Below are positions 9,463 to 17,643 of a DNA stretch of 52,088 nt, one piece after another. The notes under the pieces were generated by a model, which saw nothing but the letters and a program-made list of their open reading frames with translations, ran no database searches and had not been told where the DNA came from. The stretch spans positions 1-52,088 of the forward strand of contig NZ_JALCCV010000013.1 in assembly GCF_022640935.1 (NCBI RefSeq), in the 5' to 3' direction. Made by a program: the position numbers and the translations under genes. The stretch comes from Bifidobacterium sp. Its GTDB lineage: Bacteria; Actinomycetota; Actinomycetes; Actinomycetales; Bifidobacteriaceae. The stretch's first letter is position 1. The number at the start of each line of letters is the position of its first letter.

Positions 9463-10146
9463 ATGACATCAACGGATTCGGTATGGGGAAGCCTGACTTA
9501 TTTGGCCGGGCGTTTCGGCCATGACTATCTGACGAGTTACGGAGTGACGCTGCGCATCGGCATCGTCTCGTTCCTCGGCGGGCTGCTGCTCGCCATCGTG
9601 TTGACGATAGCGCGGATCAGCCCGATTCCTCCGTTGCGAACGGCGGTTTCCGGCTACGTCGAGATTTTCCGTAATATTCCGGTATTGTGTCTGCTGCTCT
9701 TCATCGTATATGGCCTGCCTGAGGTCGGTTTCACGTTGGATTACGAGCCGTGTGTCATCGCCACGTTGATTCTGGTGTCCTCGGCGTTCGGCTGCGATAA
9801 CCTGCGGTCGGGCATCAATGCCGTAGACGCGGGGCAGATCGAGGCCGCGCGTTCCCTAGGTTTGTCGTTCGGTGCCATTACGCGTTCCATTGTGCTGCCG
9901 CAGGCGCTGAGCACCGTCGTGCAGCCGATGGTCACATTGTTTATTTCTGTGATCATCAGCTCCTCGACCGGCGCGCTCGTACCGATCGCCCACGACGAGC
10001 TGACTGGGCTGGTCTCGAAGATCAATACCAAGGAGGCGTTGGGCATCCCGACCTTCCTGGTCGCCGCGCTGTTCTATGTAGCCACGGGGCTGGTCATCGG
10101 CGCGATCGGCCGCATCATTGAAAAGAGGGCTGTGGCATGGCGATGA
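9463..10146 (+). CDS. Amino-acid ABC transporter permease (first)
   Basis: A 227-residue polytopic membrane protein of the His/Glu/Gln permease family. It has about five hydrophobic helices. The N-terminal YGVTLRIGIVSFLGGLLLAIVL and EIFRNIPVLCLLLFIVYGLP are typical, and the cytoplasmic EAA loop is IEAARSLGLSFGAITRSIVLPQAL, which docks with the ATPase. The ATG follows AAGGTAG. Its stop overlaps the start of the second permease by 10 bp, so the two are translationally coupled. It resembles GluC of the corynebacterial glutamate system. Confidence 0.88.
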   Translation: MTSTDSVWGSLTYLAGRFGHDYLTSYGVTLRIGIVSFLGGLLLAIVLTIARISPIPPLRTAVSGYVEIFRNIPVLCLLLFIVYGLPEVGFTLDYEPCVIATLILVSSAFGCDNLRSGINAVDAGQIEAARSLGLSFGAITRSIVLPQALSTVVQPMVTLFISVIISSSTGALVPIAHDELTGLVSKINTKEALGIPTFLVAALFYVATGLVIGAIGRIIEKRAVAWR

Positions 10147-10961
10147 CACCCACCGAATCCGCCCTGTTCGAGGCGGCAGGCCCACACGCTCGTCGGCGCA
10201 TTCTCGCCGGCACTGTCATCACCTCGTTGCTGTTCGCGGCATTCGTCGTCTGGCTGATCATGCGTCTGGATGCCAACGGCCAGTTCGATCCAGTGTATTG
10301 GGACTTGTTCGCCAACATCAACATTTGGAAGTTCCTGGGAGCCGGCTTCATCGGCACCGTCCGGGCTTCCCTGAGTTCCGGCGCCATCGCGCTCGTGGGC
10401 GGCCTGGTCCTCATGTTCGGGCGCATCTCGGGGGTCGCGCCGGTCCGCTGGCTCGCCACGGCGGTCATCGAATTCGTGCGCGGCACGCCGACGCTGCTGT
10501 TCATCTATTTCTTCTTCCTCGTGCCTTCGCAATTCGGCATCCATATGAGCACTTACTGGATGGTGGTCATTCCGGTGGCGTTCTATGCTTCGGCCGTGCT
10601 GGCCGAAGTGTATCGCGCGGGTGTGCAGGCCGTGCCGGCCGGGCAGAGCGAGGCCGCGTTTTCGTTGGGTATGGGGCGCTGGCAGACGTATTATTCTGTG
10701 ATCCTGCCGCAGATGTTCCGCATCATTGTGCCGACGATGGTCACGCAGCTGGTCGTCGTGGTCAAGGACACCACCTTCGGCTACGTCGTCACATATCCCG
10801 AGATGATGCAGAACGCGAAAGTCATCGTCGCCAACTCCACGAGCATGCTGCCGGTCTACCTCGTCGTCGCCGTCATCTACATTCTCGTCAACTACGCCAT
10901 TTCCCGCTTTGCGCGCTGGCTCTCAGGCCGTTCCGCCGCCAAGATCCTCGCGGCCGTCTGA
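10137..10961 (+). CDS. Amino-acid ABC transporter permease (second)
   Basis: A 274-residue partner permease, GluD-like, with a longer cytoplasmic N-terminus. FLGAGFIGTVRASLSSGAIALVGG opens the permease core, followed by FVRGTPTLLFIYFFFLVPSQFG and an EAA loop SEAAFSLGMGRWQTYYSVILPQMF. It would form the heteromeric channel with the preceding product. No ATP-binding subunit gene lies upstream or downstream, so an ATPase encoded elsewhere must energise the system. Confidence 0.88.
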   Translation: MAMTPTESALFEAAGPHARRRILAGTVITSLLFAAFVVWLIMRLDANGQFDPVYWDLFANINIWKFLGAGFIGTVRASLSSGAIALVGGLVLMFGRISGVAPVRWLATAVIEFVRGTPTLLFIYFFFLVPSQFGIHMSTYWMVVIPVAFYASAVLAEVYRAGVQAVPAGQSEAAFSLGMGRWQTYYSVILPQMFRIIVPTMVTQLVVVVKDTTFGYVVTYPEMMQNAKVIVANSTSMLPVYLVVAVIYILVNYAISRFARWLSGRSAAKILAAV

Positions 10962-11010
10962 CTGCGACACGCCGAGCGCACAATCATGGTGTCGCTACAA
11001 ACGGCAGAAT

Positions 11011-11060
11011 CGCTTACCCCTCAAAAATCGTAGTGATTCCAGTAGAGTAAGCGCTTGCGT
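11011..11060 (+). promoter_or_regulatory. Putative LacI-type operator upstream of the alpha-glucoside operon
   Basis: Within the 209-bp gap before the sugar-binding protein, GTAAGCGCTTGC (11047-11058) has the palindromic AAGCGCTT core typical of LacI/GalR operators. A matching CGCTTAC half-site, the exact complement of GTAAGCG, lies 36 bases upstream at 11011-11017. The LacI gene at the end of this operon is the obvious candidate repressor. The assignment is inferred. Confidence 0.45.
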
Positions 11061-11170
11061 AAATGTGCTGAACCACGTATTCTTTGTGTTGTCAGTAGAA
11101 CCGGGTCCGAGGCATAGGAGCGTCGGATATGGTTCCCCAAGTGCTCTTCAACAAGGGAGAAGTGATAGCA

Positions 11171-12427
11171 ATGAAGCTGTTCAGTGGGACTCGGAAAATC
11201 GCATGCGCGGCCGTTGCGGTATTGACCACGCTCGGGCTTGCCGCATGCGGCTCGGCCGGAAGCTCGGGGAAGGTCACGAAGATCACGTTCTTTGATTCCA
11301 AGGTCGAGATCGTTGATTCATTGAAAGCGTTGGCGAAGGAGTATCAGAAAGAAACCGGTGTGACCGTGGAGGTCTGGGGCACGACAGGCGACGACTATAT
11401 CACGCAGCTCAAAACCAAGCTGGCCAATAAAACCACTGGCCCCAGCATCTACACGACTGGTGGCGGGCAGGAGGGGGACACCCTCAAGTCCTATATGGCT
11501 GATCTCTCCGGCGCGCCTTTCGTCAAGAATATCGCTGAAGGCAAGGCTTATGAACTCGATGGAAAGACGCTGGGCATGCCTGCGGCGGTCGAAGGATACG
11601 GGCTGATCGTCAACACCAGCCTCGTCGACCCAGCCACAGTGACCACTCAAGATGGCTTTATTTCCATGCTCAAGCAGGCCAAGGCCGATGGTAAGTACAC
11701 CGGATTCGAGCTGTCGCAGGAATCCTACTTCCTTATCGGCCATATGCTGAATACTGCATTCGCTCTGCAGAGCGACCCCAAGCAGTTCGTGGCCGACGTT
11801 GTTTCCGGGAAGGCAAAACTGCAGGATACCAAAGAATTCCAAGACTTGGGACAGATCTACGAGGCGATTCGAGATAATACCAACAACCCGCTGCAGATCA
11901 ATTACGACAAGCAGATAGGTGATTTGATGACCGGCAAGACCGCCTCCGTCAACCAGGGCATGTGGATCAACACCATGCTGTCATCCTACGAGGATTCGAG
12001 CGCGAAGCTGCAGATGCTGCCCTTCCCCTTGGCCGACAACTCCAAGCTGGCTGTTGACGTCCCGCTGTATTACCACGTGAACAGCTCGAAGAGCAGCGCC
12101 GAGCAGAAGGCCAGCATTGACTTCCTCAACTGGATGGTGACGAGCAAGACGGGCCAAGACTATATCGTGAACAAGTTCAAGTTCATTCCCGCCATGACGA
12201 ATATCAAGGTCGATGAGTCCAAGATGGACGTGCTTGCTAAGGCCGTGTACGACGCTTCGCAGTCCGGCGACAACATTCCATGGGCATATCAGTACTGGCC
12301 TACCGGCATAGCCGACACGTACTTGGTGGGTACTGCCCAGGAGTTCTTCACGAACAAGTCAATGACGGGCACGCAGTTCATCACCAAGCTCAATGATGAT
12401 TTCGTAGCCGCAGGAACCAAGAAGTAG
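11171..12427 (+). CDS. Sugar ABC transporter substrate-binding lipoprotein
   Basis: A 418-residue extracellular binding lipoprotein of the family-1 (MalE-like) type. It has a signal peptide with lipobox LAAC (LGLAACGSAG), then KITFFDSKVEIVDSLKALAKEYQKETG, the standard first strand and helix, and a two-lobed fold through QYWPTGIADTYLVGTAQEFF. The chosen ATG has a GGGAGAAG ribosome site; codons upstream to 11129 do not fit a signal peptide. It is first in an operon with two permeases, a GH65 phosphorylase fusion, a GH13 glucosidase and a LacI regulator. The ligand is therefore probably an alpha-linked gluco-oligosaccharide such as isomaltose, kojibiose or trehalose. Confidence 0.88.
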   Translation: MKLFSGTRKIACAAVAVLTTLGLAACGSAGSSGKVTKITFFDSKVEIVDSLKALAKEYQKETGVTVEVWGTTGDDYITQLKTKLANKTTGPSIYTTGGGQEGDTLKSYMADLSGAPFVKNIAEGKAYELDGKTLGMPAAVEGYGLIVNTSLVDPATVTTQDGFISMLKQAKADGKYTGFELSQESYFLIGHMLNTAFALQSDPKQFVADVVSGKAKLQDTKEFQDLGQIYEAIRDNTNNPLQINYDKQIGDLMTGKTASVNQGMWINTMLSSYEDSSAKLQMLPFPLADNSKLAVDVPLYYHVNSSKSSAEQKASIDFLNWMVTSKTGQDYIVNKFKFIPAMTNIKVDESKMDVLAKAVYDASQSGDNIPWAYQYWPTGIADTYLVGTAQEFFTNKSMTGTQFITKLNDDFVAAGTKK

Positions 12428-12468
12428 CACCCGGCCAGCAGCCGACGCCGCGGCCCAAGTTCAGCGAT

Positions 12469-12508
12469 GGGTCCGGACATATGCCTTGAACCTTGTATGC
12501 CCGGGCCC
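12469..12508 (+). other. Intercistronic hairpin after the sugar-binding protein gene
   Basis: GGGTCCGGACATA (12469-12481) can pair with TATGCCCGGGCCC (12496-12508) over 13 positions, with one G-U pair and one mismatch, leaving a 14-base loop. It follows the binding-protein stop by 42 bases and precedes the permease gene. Hairpins here usually stabilise the binding-protein mRNA and lower permease expression. Confidence 0.5.
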
Positions 12509-12648
12509 ATATTCACCGCCATAGCTGCCTGGCGAATTCGATTATTCAAGTGATCCGACATGCGCCCGGTTCGGTTCAAGACGTTAGCCACGCGCGATGC
12601 GTCGTACGACGTCCGCATGCGACGGGAAAGCGAATAAAGGAGTTTTCC

Positions 12649-13521
12649 ATGAAAAAAAGAGATTGGCGCTGGAACCTGCTGTTCGTAGGGCCTACGGTTG
12701 CCATTTTCGCCTTGGTGGTGCTCATCCCCTTTGTGACGGGAATCGCGTATTCCTTCGTCTCCTGGGATGGCATCGAAGCCAACGCGAAGACCTTCGTGGG
12801 CATAAGGAATTACATCACGGCGATGGGCGACGCGCGGTTCATCCGATCTGCGATCAAAACCTTCCTGTTCACGGCCATGGCTGTCGTCGCGACGAATGCG
12901 CTGGGGCTGGTCGTTGCATTCCTGGTGACGTCGAAAATGAAGCTGGCCGGCGCAGTGCGCACCTTCTACTTCATTCCCTACCTCATCGGCGGCCTGATCC
13001 TGGGCTATATCTGGAAGTTCATCTTCTCCGACGGCTTCGCCATCATCGGCAATGTCACCGGGTTCAAATCGGTCTTCTTCAATTGGCTTCTTGACCCCAA
13101 TTTCGCGCTGTTCGCATTGGTGTTCGTCTCGACCTGGCAGACTGCCGGCTACGTGATGATCATTTACATCTCGGGGATCCAGACGATTCCGACCGAACTT
13201 ATCGAGGCTGCGAAAGTCGACGGCGCGCACGGCTGGGGCCTGTTCTGGCGGATCAAATTGCCGCTGATGATGCCTGCCGTCACCATCTCCCTGTTCATGA
13301 CGCTGTCGAACTCGTTCAAGATCTTCGACACCAATCTTTCGTTGACTGGCGGCGGCCCCAGCAATGCGACCGAACTGTTCGCCATGAATATCTATAACGA
13401 AATCTTCCTGAACGGCAATTACGGTTATGGGCAGGCAAAAGCGGTGATGTTCTTTATTATCGTGGCTATTTTCACGCTCGTCCAAGTGAATGCCACCAAG
13501 AAGAGGGAAGTGGGGCTGTGA
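12649..13521 (+). CDS. Sugar ABC transporter permease (MalF-type)
   Basis: A 290-residue inner-membrane permease with six predicted helices. The first is LLFVGPTVAIFALVVLIPFV; the EAA loop is IEAAKVDGAHGWGLFWRIKLPLMMP. The ATG is preceded by a strong AAAGGAG ribosome site, and the 52 codons upstream in the same open frame overlap the intercistronic region and look non-coding. It pairs with the next gene, and the two overlap by a single base (TGATG). No ATPase gene is in the operon; a shared MsmK/UgpC-type ATPase encoded elsewhere is expected. Confidence 0.92.
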   Translation: MKKRDWRWNLLFVGPTVAIFALVVLIPFVTGIAYSFVSWDGIEANAKTFVGIRNYITAMGDARFIRSAIKTFLFTAMAVVATNALGLVVAFLVTSKMKLAGAVRTFYFIPYLIGGLILGYIWKFIFSDGFAIIGNVTGFKSVFFNWLLDPNFALFALVFVSTWQTAGYVMIIYISGIQTIPTELIEAAKVDGAHGWGLFWRIKLPLMMPAVTISLFMTLSNSFKIFDTNLSLTGGGPSNATELFAMNIYNEIFLNGNYGYGQAKAVMFFIIVAIFTLVQVNATKKREVGL

Positions 13522-14372
13522 TGTCGAAACGAAGCGCACGGATTTGGCTGTGGGCCGGAAGCCTGCTGGTCTTTCTCGTCTCACTGGTTCATCTTTCGCC
13601 GTTCTACCTGCTGCTCACCAATTCCTTCAAGACTCGCGAGGAATTGTACAGCAATGTGCTGTCCCTCCCCAGCAACCTGAGCTTCCAGTATTACAAGGTC
13701 GCGATGGAGCGCATGAACATCCTGACGGCAGTGATGAACAGCTTGATCATCACCGTGGTCTCGACGCTGCTGATCGTCATTTTCTCGTCGATGACGGCGT
13801 GGGTGCTTGCCCGCAATGATGACAGGCTCTGGGCGAAGATCATCTTTCTGACTTTCGTGGCGACGATGCTCATTCCATTCCAGACCCTCATGATGCCGCT
13901 GATGCAGTTCTTCTCGCAGCTGCAGGAGCTGACGGGAATCCCGATCATCGATACTCGGCAGGGCTTGATCTTCATGTATATAGGGTTCGGCACCGCCATG
14001 TCCGTTTTCCTCTATCACGGATTCATCAAGTCGATTCCGATCAGCATGGAGGAGGCCGGATACATCGATGGTGCCTCGAAATGGCAGGTGTTCTGGCGCA
14101 TCATCTTCCCCATGCTCAGGCCGATCACCAACACCGTCGTCATACTGAATGTGATTTGGATATGGAATGACTATCTGCTTCCCTCCTTGGTGCTGTCCAG
14201 CGACAACGTCAAGACGATACCGCTTTCCACATTCTCCTTCTTCGGGCAGTTCACGATTCAGTGGAATCTGGCCATGGCTGGACTGGTGATGACGATTATC
14301 CCGGTCATCGTCTTCTACGCCGTAGCACAACGCAATATCGTCCGCGGCATCGCCGACGGAGCGGTCAAGTAG
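13521..14372 (+). CDS. Sugar ABC transporter permease (MalG-type)
   Basis: A 283-residue permease, second half of the sugar channel. An N-terminal helix LLVFLVSLVHLSPFYLLLTNSFKTREEL matches MalG-family openings. The EAA loop is MEEAGYIDGASKWQVFWRIIFPMLRP and the C-terminus ends with the family-like NIVRGIADGAVK. ATG 13521 overlaps the upstream stop (TGATG), implying coupled translation; GTG 13518 is one codon earlier and equally in frame. Confidence 0.92.
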   Translation: MSKRSARIWLWAGSLLVFLVSLVHLSPFYLLLTNSFKTREELYSNVLSLPSNLSFQYYKVAMERMNILTAVMNSLIITVVSTLLIVIFSSMTAWVLARNDDRLWAKIIFLTFVATMLIPFQTLMMPLMQFFSQLQELTGIPIIDTRQGLIFMYIGFGTAMSVFLYHGFIKSIPISMEEAGYIDGASKWQVFWRIIFPMLRPITNTVVILNVIWIWNDYLLPSLVLSSDNVKTIPLSTFSFFGQFTIQWNLAMAGLVMTIIPVIVFYAVAQRNIVRGIADGAVK

Positions 14373-14396
14373 GCGTCTGCGTCAAGCGTGGCCTGC

Positions 14397-14414
14397 CGTC
14401 GTTGAGCAACGACG
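14397..14414 (+). other. Compact hairpin before the GH65 fusion gene
   Basis: CGTCGTTG-AG-CAACGACG is a perfect 8-base inverted repeat, effectively a 7-bp stem with a tetraloop, 24 bases after the permease stop. It may be an mRNA-processing or partial-termination point separating transporter from enzyme expression. Confidence 0.4.
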
Positions 14415-14446
14415 AATAACGACAAGGAAAAGAGAACAATACGGCA

Positions 14447-17400
14447 ATGCAAGCGGTGCTATTCGACCTTGACGGCGTGCTCGTACCCACGACCACACTG
14501 CATATGCGGGCTTGGAGCGATCTGTTCGAATCGTTTCTGCCCGATGGCGTCCCCACATATACAGATCAGGACTACTTCGATTATGTGGACGGAAAGCCCC
14601 GGTACGACGGTGTGACTTCGGTCTTAGAAAGCCGCGGCATCGCGATTCCGCAAGGCAGCCCCGAGGACGAGCCAAGTGCGCGGACGGTGTGCGGACTGGG
14701 CAACCTGAAGAACAGCATATTCGAACAGCTGCTCGTCCAGCAGGGCATACAGCCCTACGACGACACGGTCGACGTGCTTCGGCACTACATGGCTGCTGGT
14801 TTGCGGCTTGCCGTCGTCTCCAGTTCGAAAAACGCCAGGGAAGTGTTGCAGCGCGCTGGGATTATCCAGTATTTCGACGAGATCGTGGATGGCAACGTGC
14901 GAGTGAGGAACGGCCTGCGCGGCAAGCCTGCCCCTGACACTTTCCTGTATGGTGCCCAGCTGCTGCATGCTGACGTGGACGAGACGGCGGTGTTCGAAGA
15001 TGCGGTTTCGGGAGTCGCGGCGGCGCGTGCTGGCAATTTTGGCAAAGTCGTCGGCGTTGACCGCGGCGCCGGACGCAAGGCCCTGCTCAAGGCGGGCGCC
15101 GATATTGTCATCGAAGATCTTGTCGAGATGATCGACGGGAACATGTCGTCAGTCAGAAATCACCTCAAAAATCGAGCCGACCCGCTTTCCGAAGAGAGCT
15201 ATCCCATCGATCCCTGGCGTTTCACCGAGTGCAAGGCGCCCAGCGATGCCAGCGGCACTCTGTTTTCGGTCGCGAACGGGACCATCGGCATCAGAGGAGC
15301 CGGCGCGAGCGAACGATCCTTGGGCAACGGCACCTTCCTCAGTGGCTTCCATGAAAACCGGCTGATCACCTATCCTGAGGATTCGTATGGCTTGGCCAGA
15401 GTCGGCCAGAGCATTCAGGGCGTGCCTGATGCCTCGGATTTCCATATGGTGCTTGACGGCTTGCCTGTTGGCCTTCATCTGACGGCCTCGAAACAGAGCG
15501 TCGACTTTCGCGAAGGGGTGTCCAGCGCCACGGCGGAATATAGCTTCGGCGCCGGGCGGACGCTCACTGCAACGGTCAGCCGCATGGCTTGCCTGTTCGA
15601 GCCGCACTTGGCATTCATCCGGCTGACCGTTGCCAGCAAGGGGCTAGCGGGCTCTTCGCTCGAGATAGAGGGACGGCTCAATGCGCAACAGGATGCCGCC
15701 GTGATCGTCTCGAGCGATCCGAGAAAAAGCCATGTGACGCCGATCGGGATTGAGAAGGTTCTGCACGAGACGAAGGAAGCCAGGCTCCGACGCGCTCGCG
15801 CTGCAAACCGGCAAGGTTCGGCTTTGGCGCAGGCCGATATCGTCGACGTGTATCGCTGCCCGAATTCCCGTTTGATGATGGCAGTAGGCGTGCGGCAATT
15901 CGTGAACGGGCAGCGCACCAATGCAACGCGTTGGCGGCTTTTGCTCGGGCAGGACACGAGCGCCGAGGTCATCCGGTACGCTGCGTATTACAACTATGAC
16001 ATTGATCCGAGCGGCGTCTCCAACGGTCTTCGGGCCGCGACCACGCGCCCGCAGAACCCCGCTAAGCTTGCTGCCGCATGCCGCAAGACGCTCGAACGCT
16101 ATGGGGCCGTCGATCCATCATGCGTGTTGAGAAAGCAGCGTGCATGGCTTAGGCGTTTCTGGAAGCATTCGGATGTCCAGATTCGTGCGAAGTCCAGCCG
16201 GCGCCTGCAGCAGGCTGTGCGATGGGAGCTGTTCGAGCTGGCCCAGGCGACGGCTTCGGTGCCCAACGGCATCTCCGCCAAAGGCCTGAGCGGCAGCGGG
16301 TACGAAGGTCACTACTTCTGGGACACGGAAATCTACATTCTGCCGTTCCTGATCTTCTCCGATCCCCAAAAGGCGAGAAAGGTGCTGGAGTACCGCTACC
16401 GCATGCTCCCAGCGGCTAGGCGCAGGTCGGCCGCCCTCAACGTTCAGGGCGCGTTGTTCCCTTGGCGCACGATCAACGGGGAAGAGGCCTCGTCGTATTT
16501 CCCGGCAGGGACCGCGCAGTACCACATCGACGCCGATGTCGCCTATGCGGTGGATCAGTATGTATCGGTCACTGGCGACGTCGATTTCCTCTATTCGCAG
16601 GGCATCGACATCCTCGTCGAAACCGCGCGGATGTGGGCGAGCATCGGATTCATCGATGTCGACAACCGTTACCATATCCACCGCGTGACTGGGCCCGATG
16701 AGTATTCGGCGTTGGTAAACGACAACTTCTATACCAATGCCATGGCCCGGTTCAACCTGCAGTGCGCATCCGAGCATGTCGCGCGGTTGCGGCGCCTCGA
16801 TCCGACGCTCTTCCAGTCGATTCGTGAGCGGCTGAATATCAACGACGACGAAGTACAGATCTGGAAGGCCTACGCCGATATGATGGCGCTGCCGTACAAC
16901 GACCGGCTGGGCATAGACGCCCAGGACACTGACTTCCTGCGTCAGGAGCGTTGGGATTTCAAACATTACCGTGCCCGTCCTCTGCTGCTGCACTACCATT
17001 CGCTGGACATTTACAAGAAGCAGGTCTTGAAGCAGCCGGATACCGTGCTGGCGCTGCTGCTCCTGGGCGAGGAGTTCTCCGCAAGCCAGAAGGCCGCGGA
17101 TTACGAGTACTACGATGCGATCACCACCGGCGACTCGACTTTGTCGGCTGCGGTGCAAAGCATCGTCGGGGCAGAAGTCGGGCGCGGGGATCTTGCGCTG
17201 CAGTATTTCAACGAATCGTTGTTCGCCGATATCGCCAACGCCCACGACAACACTTCTGATGGCGTGCATCTGGCCTCGGCAGGCGGCGTCTGGCTTTCGC
17301 TGGTCGAAGGCTTCGCCGGACTGCGCATTATGAATGGCCAGATCGCCTTCACGCCGCATCTGCCGCAAGGGTGGGAGTCCGTTTCCTTCAACCTAAGGAT

Positions 17401-17587
17401 TCACGGGGATTTGGTCAAGGTGACGGTCTTGCCGGATAAGGTCGCGACGCGCATCTTGAAAACCGCCGGAGCAGGATCGCGCTTCAGCGCAGGGTCGTCT
17501 TTCGCCGCTGCACAGCAGAGATCCTCCGCAGCGCAGGCGCGGCAAAGCGGCATGAGGGAACCTGCGCAGATTGCGGTCGCGTCATGA
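14447..17587 (+). CDS. Fused beta-phosphoglucomutase (HAD) and GH65 alpha-glucoside phosphorylase
   Basis: A 1046-residue two-domain enzyme. Residues 1-~235 are a HAD beta-phosphoglucomutase: AVLFDLDGVL with D7 and D9, VVSSSKN, RGKPAPDTFL and FEDAVSGVAAARAG. Residues ~245-1010 are a GH65 protein: the N-terminal beta-sandwich, then the (alpha/alpha)6 barrel with GYEGHYFWDTEIYILPF, general acid E752 in VTGPDEYSALVNDNFYTN, and a phosphate-site-like SDGVHLASAGGVW. GH65 phosphorylases split alpha-glucosides to beta-glucose-1-phosphate, which the HAD domain would turn into glucose-6-phosphate. The last ~40 residues are Ala/Ser/Gln-rich and probably disordered. The Shine-Dalgarno (AAGGA) is distant, but the HAD motif fixes the start. 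Which disaccharide is cleaved (trehalose, kojibiose, nigerose or maltose) cannot be told. Confidence 0.88.
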   Translation: MQAVLFDLDGVLVPTTTLHMRAWSDLFESFLPDGVPTYTDQDYFDYVDGKPRYDGVTSVLESRGIAIPQGSPEDEPSARTVCGLGNLKNSIFEQLLVQQGIQPYDDTVDVLRHYMAAGLRLAVVSSSKNAREVLQRAGIIQYFDEIVDGNVRVRNGLRGKPAPDTFLYGAQLLHADVDETAVFEDAVSGVAAARAGNFGKVVGVDRGAGRKALLKAGADIVIEDLVEMIDGNMSSVRNHLKNRADPLSEESYPIDPWRFTECKAPSDASGTLFSVANGTIGIRGAGASERSLGNGTFLSGFHENRLITYPEDSYGLARVGQSIQGVPDASDFHMVLDGLPVGLHLTASKQSVDFREGVSSATAEYSFGAGRTLTATVSRMACLFEPHLAFIRLTVASKGLAGSSLEIEGRLNAQQDAAVIVSSDPRKSHVTPIGIEKVLHETKEARLRRARAANRQGSALAQADIVDVYRCPNSRLMMAVGVRQFVNGQRTNATRWRLLLGQDTSAEVIRYAAYYNYDIDPSGVSNGLRAATTRPQNPAKLAAACRKTLERYGAVDPSCVLRKQRAWLRRFWKHSDVQIRAKSSRRLQQAVRWELFELAQATASVPNGISAKGLSGSGYEGHYFWDTEIYILPFLIFSDPQKARKVLEYRYRMLPAARRRSAALNVQGALFPWRTINGEEASSYFPAGTAQYHIDADVAYAVDQYVSVTGDVDFLYSQGIDILVETARMWASIGFIDVDNRYHIHRVTGPDEYSALVNDNFYTNAMARFNLQCASEHVARLRRLDPTLFQSIRERLNINDDEVQIWKAYADMMALPYNDRLGIDAQDTDFLRQERWDFKHYRARPLLLHYHSLDIYKKQVLKQPDTVLALLLLGEEFSASQKAADYEYYDAITTGDSTLSAAVQSIVGAEVGRGDLALQYFNESLFADIANAHDNTSDGVHLASAGGVWLSLVEGFAGLRIMNGQIAFTPHLPQGWESVSFNLRIHGDLVKVTVLPDKVATRILKTAGAGSRFSAGSSFAAAQQRSSAAQARQSGMREPAQIAVAS

Positions 17588-17643
17588 AATGGCGCCAGAT
17601 CAGTTCAATGTCAATCAGTTCAATATAACGCTGGAGAGAGGGC

